NCBI GenBank assembly: GCA_021850375.1
Contig: JAJZLZ010000045.1
Span: forward strand, 302-10,059
DNA: 9,758 nucleotides
Direction of reading: 5' to 3'
Origin: Microcaldota archaeon
Lineage (GTDB): Archaea; Micrarchaeota; Micrarchaeia; Micrarchaeales; Micrarchaeaceae
Positions within the stretch are counted from its first letter, which is position 1; every line of letters begins with the position of its first letter. The position numbers were made by a program, and so were the translations under genes. The notes beneath the pieces are model-generated. The model did not search any database, was not told the DNA's origin, and worked only from the letters and a program-made list of their open reading frames with translations. This document shows positions 5,576 through 9,758 of this stretch, piece after piece.

Positions 5576-7639
5576 ATGCCGGACGCAGCGATGGACGCTA
5601 TTGTTGAGAGATTCGACGAGTTCTTGGAGATATACTACAAGGACAAGATATCAGACATCATAGTCGCATTCCCAGACCGGCGCAGCCTCATGATTGACAT
5701 GAAGCATCTAGAGGAGTTTGACCCTGAGCTTGCTGGAGAGGCAATAGAGAATCCGGATATGGTAATAGAGGCAGCAAACGGCGCATTGAGGCGGCGCATG
5801 GAGGAGGTTGCGATGGGAGACAACGAGGTGCATGCACGCTTCTTTGGACAGACAATCAACGCGCCGCTCGTGCAGGATGTGGGATCGGCTTTTATAGGCA
5901 AGCTGATTGTTTTAGACAGCCTTGTTATAAAAAGGTCTGAAATCAGCCCCAAGGTTAAAAAAACGATAATGAAGTGCATATACTGCGGGGCTACAATACC
6001 TGTCAGAACAGACAAAGATGAGATACCCGAGCTCTGCCCGCAGTGCAAAAGGCGCTCTTTGAAGCCGGAGGATGAGAACTCGAAATTTATAAACCTGCAA
6101 AAAATTGCTGTTCAAGACCCCCTAGAGAAGCTAAAGGGCAACACGCCAACATGGCAGCTGGAGGTGTGGATAGAGGATGATCTTGTAAATACCGTGCTTC
6201 CAGGAGAGAGAATAGAGATAACAGGCATACTTCGAATACGCCAGCGCCGCAACATGCGCGGAAAGCTTGAGAAGAACTTATACACAATGTTTCTTGAGAC
6301 TGTCTCAATAGTGCCAAGGCAAAAGGAGTTTACAGATATACCGATAAGCGAAGAGGAGGAGAGGGAGATACGCGAGCTTGCAAAAGACCCGAAGATATTC
6401 GAGAAGATTTCAGGGTCCATTGTGCCATCAATATACGGCCATGAAGAGATAAAAGAGGCGGTCGCGCTGCAGCTATTTGGGGGCACGCAGGGAAAGAAGC
6501 TAATTGACGGAGGAGAGATACGCAGCGACATGCACATTCTATTAATTGGGGATCCCGGAAGCGCAAAGACCAGAATACTGCAGGCAGTATCAAGGCTTGT
6601 ACCCAAAGGAATATATGTCAGCGGAAAGTCTGTAACAGGAGGAGGCATGACCGCGGTTGCGGAAAGGGATGAATTTTCAGAAGGCGGCTGGACGCTTAAG
6701 GCAGGTGCGCTGGTTTTGGGATCAGGAGGCATTGTAGCAATAGATGAATTTGACAAGATAGGAGATGAGGACCGCGCCTCGCTTCACGAGGCATTGGAAT
6801 CACAGACAATCAGCGTCGCCAAGGCAGGCATTATAGCCACATTTCGCGCAAAGGCATCCGTGCTCGCTGCGGCAAACCCAAAGTTCGGGCGCTTTGACCC
6901 TAACTCATACCCCGCAGAGCAATTTGACATACCAACCACGCTGCTCTCACGATTTGATTTGATATTTCCAATAAGGGACACCATGGATGAGGAGCTTGAC
7001 AGAAGCATCGCAAAGCACATATTGACCCAGCACAAGGCCAGCGGGGCGATGATCGCCGAACTAAAAGAGTACTCGCAGGTTGAGGCCCCTCCAATTGATG
7101 GGGAGCTTCTTAGAAAGTATATTGCTTATGCGAGAAGGTCCGTGCACCCAAGGCTGGGAGAAGAGGCATCAAAGCGCATACAGGACTATTATATTGATCT
7201 TAGAAAGGCGGGCATGAAGAGCGGCAGGGTGCCTATAACGCCAAGGCAAATAGAAGGCTTGATAAGAATGGCAGAGGCGAGCGCCAAATCAAAGCTAAAC
7301 GATGTCGTCGAGATAGAAGATGCAAACAAGGCTATTGCGCTAAGCGAATATATGATACGGACCCTTGCGATGGACAAGACAAGGTCTATGGACATAGATA
7401 TAATAATGACGGGCATGCCAAGGGAGAAAGTTGATAGGATAAACCAGATAATGCAAAAGATTGGCATGCTTGAGAGCACTGAAGGGGGCGCAAAGATGCA
7501 GAGGCTTGAGGAGGAGATGGAAAAAGACGGTGTCGATAGGGCATCGCTACATAAATACATCGAGGAGTTGGAGCGCAGCGGTGACGTGTTCAGGCCAAGG
7601 CAAGGCATGATAAAAATAGTGAAGCACGACAACGATTGA
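5576..7639 (+). CDS. mcm: Replicative DNA helicase MCM
   Basis: MCM forms the hexameric ring that unwinds DNA 3'->5' at archaeal replication forks, driven by ATP. All hallmarks are present in 687 residues, a normal length. An N-terminal helical domain is followed by an OB-fold region with a zinc ribbon (Cys 134, 137, 154, 157). The AAA+ core has Walker A GDPGSAKT (325-332), Walker B IVAIDEFD (386-393, the MCM IDEFD signature), sensor 1 at AAAN (Asn 434) and the arginine finger in LLSRFD (Arg 459). A C-terminal winged-helix-like region follows from about 610. The variants GDPGSAKT and SVTGGGMTA are mild departures from the commoner GDPGxAKS and SxxGLTA forms. No intein interrupts it, although mcm is a frequent intein site in archaea. 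The start is ATG 5576, with GTGAT 3 nt before. The GINS or Cdc6 genes sometimes found beside mcm are not here. Confidence 0.97.
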   Translation: MPDAAMDAIVERFDEFLEIYYKDKISDIIVAFPDRRSLMIDMKHLEEFDPELAGEAIENPDMVIEAANGALRRRMEEVAMGDNEVHARFFGQTINAPLVQDVGSAFIGKLIVLDSLVIKRSEISPKVKKTIMKCIYCGATIPVRTDKDEIPELCPQCKRRSLKPEDENSKFINLQKIAVQDPLEKLKGNTPTWQLEVWIEDDLVNTVLPGERIEITGILRIRQRRNMRGKLEKNLYTMFLETVSIVPRQKEFTDIPISEEEEREIRELAKDPKIFEKISGSIVPSIYGHEEIKEAVALQLFGGTQGKKLIDGGEIRSDMHILLIGDPGSAKTRILQAVSRLVPKGIYVSGKSVTGGGMTAVAERDEFSEGGWTLKAGALVLGSGGIVAIDEFDKIGDEDRASLHEALESQTISVAKAGIIATFRAKASVLAAANPKFGRFDPNSYPAEQFDIPTTLLSRFDLIFPIRDTMDEELDRSIAKHILTQHKASGAMIAELKEYSQVEAPPIDGELLRKYIAYARRSVHPRLGEEASKRIQDYYIDLRKAGMKSGRVPITPRQIEGLIRMAEASAKSKLNDVVEIEDANKAIALSEYMIRTLAMDKTRSMDIDIIMTGMPREKVDRINQIMQKIGMLESTEGGAKMQRLEEEMEKDGVDRASLHKYIEELERSGDVFRPRQGMIKIVKHDND

Positions 7640-7640
7640 G

Positions 7641-7650
7641 TTTATATAAA
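7641..7650. other. Palindromic TATA-like decamer after mcm
   Basis: TTTATATAAA is a perfect 10-bp palindrome directly after the mcm stop. It could be a TATA box in either direction, but no convincing gene starts at the expected distance on either strand. The rest of the 57-bp gap to the next gene is AT-rich; T-rich runs at 7699-7726 on the plus strand could end mcm transcription. Confidence 0.25.
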
Positions 7651-7696
7651 TTATGCTAATCATCCTGAAACTGACTAGCCCTAAATAGAAAACTAA

Positions 7697-7861
7697 TTAT
7701 TTTTGCGTTTTGGCTTTTGAATTTTGCGCTTGAATGGATTGTTTTGCGATCTCTAAATTGCAGCTATCGTGCGATGAGCACCACTCATGGCACTGCTCTG
7801 CAAGGCTCTTTGATTTATATTGCAACCCACATATGCTGCAGCTGTATAGTTTTTGCGTCAT
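7697..7861 (-). CDS. Small cysteine-rich, probably zinc-binding archaeal protein (54 aa)
   Basis: A short gene read directly from the minus strand: ATG 7861 to TAA 7697. The product holds C8-x2-C11-G, then A21-E-Q-C24-H-E-W-C28, then H31-x2-C34-N-L-E-I. From memory this CxxCG...AExCxxWCxxHxSCNLEI pattern recurs in short uncharacterised proteins of Thermoplasmata and other archaea, so it is conserved rather than chance. Four to six Cys/His residues could form one compact zinc site. The C terminus is Gln/Lys-rich and probably disordered. A weak Shine-Dalgarno-like AAGGT or GTGAT lies 8-12 nt upstream, and an AT-rich box near 7897-7910 could be its promoter. It converges on mcm with a 57-bp gap. 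Its function is unknown; binding nucleic acid or protein would be typical for such a module, but that is a guess. Confidence 0.75.
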   Translation of the reverse strand: MTQKLYSCSICGLQYKSKSLAEQCHEWCSSHDSCNLEIAKQSIQAQNSKAKTQK

Positions 7862-8028
7862 TTAACAAACCTTATCACATTTCTTTTACATATCTGCTAT
7901 TTTACTAATATAACTGCTGCAGTATTTATATTCTTAGATGACTATATAATATAGGAACTTGACAAAACTTAAACCTTCGCACTTTCGCTAATACGGAAGT
8001 TTCAAATCTTTTTCCTTCGATACATAAA
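7862..8028. other. Intergenic stretch, AT-rich, no gene seen
   Basis: The left part probably holds the promoter of the small zinc-protein gene. The right part (about 7950-8028) changes texture and contains short imperfect inverted pieces such as GGAAG (7995-7999) and CTTCG (8015-8019). It may be the outer part of the degraded insertion element to its right, but I could not find a matching second terminal repeat within the window. No tRNA or other RNA gene could be folded from it by eye. Confidence 0.3.
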
Positions 8029-8032
8029 TTGG

Positions 8033-8108
8033 CGGCAGACCACCGTTCACGATCGATTGGATGTCCAAATATTAGCGGAGCTGCCGTTTGTTACGGCAGA
8101 TCTCCGCT
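8033..8108 (+). repeat. Nested inverted repeats with two mutually exclusive stems
   Basis: The main hairpin pairs AGCGGAG CTGCCG (8074-8086) with CGGCAG (8094-8099) and CTCCGCT (8102-8108): 13 base pairs, a 7-nt loop and a 2-nt bulge at 8100-8101. A second copy of CGGCAGA (8033-8039) could pair with the same CTGCCG (8081-8086), giving an alternative structure. Between them TTGGA TG TCCAA (8057-8068) is a perfect small inverted repeat. No T-run follows, so it is not a bacterial-type intrinsic terminator. It lies just upstream of the transposase remnant and may be an element-end or leader structure. Confidence 0.6.
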
Positions 8109-8109
8109 G

Positions 8110-8490
8110 ATTGAGACATATAAAAATATACGACCTAAAAGAAAAATAGACGAGGTATCGGCATACCTCCGCGTACTTCTGCAGGAATATGGACACAGGG
8201 CAAAATCTGCAAAGCATATCATCGCATTGGTGATAAAACAGCTGAAAGGATCATTACAGACGTAAAACTCATCGAATTCCTATCGACGAATCCTATCGGA
8301 AAGTAATAGGTTACGAACACAAACCCGATCCGACTACATTTTCGAAAATCAGAGAAAGGTTCGACCCACAGATCATACAGCATCTGATAACAGAATTGCT
8401 CCTTTCGAGGTACAAGGATATCGTAGTCGAAAGACTTGTAGAGGACAGCATAGATGTCGATGCTTTCCTTGTTAGAAAGAGAGAACTAAG
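8110..8490 (+). pseudogene. Degraded transposase remnant (DDE, IS4/IS5-like), N-terminal part
   Basis: One frame from about 8283 reads KVIGYEHKPDPTTFSKIRERFDP, then a Leu-rich helix, then VERLVEDSIDVDAFL. This is the layout of the N-terminal part of IS4/IS5-type transposases: a short helical region, the PxxTFSxxRxRF segment, and the first catalytic aspartate in the DSxDVxA motif. Upstream, plausible transposase-like pieces are split over other frames: RPKRKIDEVSAYLRVLLQEYG in the frame of 8029-8265, and LIEFLSTNPIGK, ended by a stop near 8304, in the third. A single intact frame does not exist and there is a TGA at 8243 in the frame of the conserved part. The second Asp, the catalytic Glu and the C-terminal half are missing, since the frame switches to unrelated sequence near 8490. 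It is therefore an inactive fragment. The exact IS family is uncertain. Confidence 0.6.
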
Positions 8491-9190
8491 CAAAACAGGT
8501 CATAGATATTTTGATTCTTACCAAAGAAGACTCTATAAGAGGGAAACCGCACTTTACTCTGGGCTTGTGTTTTTTGATCCGGAAATAAAAGGTACAGAAA
8601 GGAAACTCTCTACAAAATATTACCTTAATCATCATTTCGAATACTATGAAAATCTTGCTAAAGGAACTGATAGATATTTTGTTATTGCAGCACACGAGGC
8701 AAGAAAGACGTATGGGGACATAGTTGAAATGCTAAAAAATAGGCAGATATCTAAAAGATTTGCAGAACATTATATTAAGAAGAATGGGGAAAAATTTGAA
8801 GATGAACTGACAAAGGAGGATTATAAATTTTTACATTGTACAGTTCAGTATCTTTTTGGTGATATCCTTTATTATATTAAACGGGGAAAGATGCCAAATC
8901 CTAATTTTACAGTGCATAATTATTTTTATTTACTTAGAGAAATTGATTCCTTTTTCAGATACACTCCTGAAGAAAGAAAGGAACAATTGCAAATAACACA
9001 AGAAATAAGAGCAGAAAAAGGGGTTATAAATTATCTCAGAGTAGACGAAGATAGGATAAATTTCTGGAGGCAAAAATATGATAGCGAAGAAGTTAATTGG
9101 GTTAAGGTGTTTACCTCATTATTGAGAGAAGAGTATCAAAGAAGAATGGTTCAAGTTAATACTCCTAAAAGCAGGATGATAATTAATTGA
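8396..9190 (+). CDS. Composite open frame: transposase-derived 5' end joined to an unrecognised protein
   Basis: The frame is open from 8246 to the TGA at 9188, yet offers no ATG near its beginning; the first usable codons are TTG 8396 (within the transposase fragment) and GTG 8567. Translated from 8396 it gives 264 residues. Residues 1 to about 32 are transposase-like. From about residue 33 (LSKTGHRYFDSYQRR) onward I recognise no family. That part is rich in Lys, Arg, Glu, Tyr and Phe, mainly helical in character, and lacks signal peptide, membrane helix or obvious catalytic motif; HEARKTYGDIVEML (100-113) and FRYTPEERKEQLQ (187-199) look structured. Its DNA is clearly more AT-rich and uses AGA and A/T-ending codons more than mcm or lplA, pointing to recent transfer. 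The best explanation is a foreign gene whose true 5' end was lost by, or fused to, an insertion element. Whether it is expressed is unknown. Confidence 0.5.
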   Translation: MLLSRYKDIVVERLVEDSIDVDAFLVRKRELSKTGHRYFDSYQRRLYKRETALYSGLVFFDPEIKGTERKLSTKYYLNHHFEYYENLAKGTDRYFVIAAHEARKTYGDIVEMLKNRQISKRFAEHYIKKNGEKFEDELTKEDYKFLHCTVQYLFGDILYYIKRGKMPNPNFTVHNYFYLLREIDSFFRYTPEERKEQLQITQEIRAEKGVINYLRVDEDRINFWRQKYDSEEVNWVKVFTSLLREEYQRRMVQVNTPKSRMIIN

Positions 9191-9196
9191 AAGTAT

Positions 9197-9758
9197 CTAA
9201 GACTGTTTCACACATACAAATATTGGTATATCGTCGGATTTGCTCGTCCATGGCTTATATCCCTTTGCTGTGAAAATATGCACACGGAATCCTAGCCTTT
9301 GTGCGATTTTTGCAACATCTAGCGTATGTAGCATCCTGCCCTCCATCTCACCTATCTTAAATTCTGTGCTGACTTTATTGCCCTTAAACAGCACCACAGC
9401 CATGCAAGACTTTAGCCTGTCCCTATCTACATACTTGTGGTGTATCCAAATATACTTTTCATCCTTTACAGATAATCTATCTGCGCTTGACTGTCCATTT
9501 TCCCATGTTTCCCTTGCCAATGGCATGGTGAAAATCAGCAACCCTCCTAAAGTTAGGTGTTTATAAGCATTTGACAGTGTCTTTTGTATCCCTACCCTGA
9601 GATCGCTTCCGTGGTCTATTGCATCAAAGCATGTTATTATGTCATAGGCTTGATCAAGTTTGAAGTCAAGCATATTCCCCAATACAAAACTGGCCCATTT
9701 CACATACTGTTTGCCTTCATTTATGCATTTCTTGTCTATGTCCAAACCTGTCAATTCG
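9197..9758 (-). CDS. Class I SAM-dependent methyltransferase (5' end beyond window edge)
   Basis: The frame enters from the right edge (reading ELTGLDIDKKCI) and ends at TAG 9197, giving about 187 residues. GLDID is the strand-2 acidic motif that binds the ribose of S-adenosylmethionine. FVLGNMLDF is motif III-like, YDIITCFDAIDHG matches the strand-4 motif, and LTLGGLLIFTMP is the strand-5 region with its GG turn. The glycine-rich motif I (ExGxGxG) must lie off the window. Residues after about 80 (ENGQSSADRL, KYIWIHHKYVDRDRL, GKLGF-like RLGFRVHIF) resemble methyltransferases that act on small molecules or sugars, but the substrate cannot be assigned. The TTG nearest the edge is almost certainly an internal leucine. 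It is convergent with the composite open frame, with only 6 bp between the two stop codons. Confidence 0.8.
   Translation of the reverse strand, partial: ELTGLDIDKKCINEGKQYVKWASFVLGNMLDFKLDQAYDIITCFDAIDHGSDLRVGIQKTLSNAYKHLTLGGLLIFTMPLARETWENGQSSADRLSVKDEKYIWIHHKYVDRDRLKSCMAVVLFKGNKVSTEFKIGEMEGRMLHTLDVAKIAQRLGFRVHIFTAKGYKPWTSKSDDIPIFVCVKQS

Noticed and set aside
1583..6354. Shared string ATACCGATAAGCGAA at about 1583 and about 6339
   Set aside because: In both places it encodes IPISE within real genes in the same frame; there are only two copies with no shared flanks, so it is most likely coincidence.
6112..6756. Long minus-strand open frame (214 codons) inside mcm
   Set aside because: It is antisense to the most conserved MCM core and its Ser/Pro/Ile-rich product is what such a shadow frame gives.
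5576..7639. Possible intein in mcm
   Set aside because: The Walker A, Walker B and arginine-finger regions run on without interruption and the total length is normal for an archaeal MCM.
7717..7908. Plus-strand open frame of 63 codons
   Set aside because: It is antisense to the cysteine-rich small gene, which has a conserved-looking motif; the plus-strand product has none.
7985..8020. GTTTCAAATC resembling a tRNA T-arm
   Set aside because: The flanking bases do not form a 5-bp T-stem and no acceptor, D or anticodon arm can be placed around it on either strand.
7952..8500. Similarity of GAACTTGACAAAAC (7953-7966) to GAACTAAGCAAAAC (8485-8498) as possible element ends
   Set aside because: The two are in direct, not inverted, orientation and differ at three of 14 bases, and the second falls within the coding frame; not enough to define insertion-element ends.
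1..9758. CRISPR array, rRNA or tRNA genes
   Set aside because: No regularly spaced repeats and no rRNA or tRNA signature were seen on either strand.

Overview
The window reads as archaeal chromosome. It carries a full-length archaeal/eukaryotic-type MCM replicative helicase, a two-gene (LplA + LplB) lipoate ligase of the kind known from Thermoplasma, A/T-rich TATA-like boxes close to start codons, and Shine-Dalgarno-like GTGAT or AGGTG motifs at some genes. Two small membrane-anchored proteins crowded with N-glycosylation sequons, very short gene spacing and overlapping gene ends fit a small-genome archaeon, perhaps of the ARMAN/Micrarchaeota (DPANN) kind or a Thermoplasmata relative. That placement is inference; no rRNA marker is present.

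Layout. Bases 1-1460 (minus) hold a probable three-gene operon: a protein with what looks like two tandem ribosomal P1/L12-type N-terminal domains, then lplB, then lplA, which runs off the left edge. A short divergent promoter region (1461-1572) separates it from a plus-strand FAD/NAD(P) oxidoreductase (1573-2310). That gene overlaps tail to tail with a four-helix membrane protein. The stretch 5475 down to 2273 (minus) is a tightly packed series: GNAT acetyltransferase, sequon-rich membrane protein, XRE-type HTH regulator, sequon-rich membrane-anchored protein, and the four-helix membrane protein. It resembles a cell-envelope operon with its own regulator.

The mcm gene (5576-7639, plus) diverges from that operon. 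A 54-codon cysteine-rich gene on the minus strand (7697-7861), probably zinc-binding, lies just beyond it. From about 7900 to 9190 the sequence changes character. There is a nested set of inverted repeats at 8033-8108, a frame-broken transposase remnant, and an AT-rich open frame whose 5' end is transposase-derived and whose main body I do not recognise. This looks like an insertion or accessory patch. The right edge holds a partial SAM-dependent methyltransferase on the minus strand.

The strongest candidates for new biology are the tandem P1/L12-like protein beside lplBA, the sequon-rich envelope operon with a built-in HTH regulator, and the composite transposase-unknown gene with its palindrome cluster.
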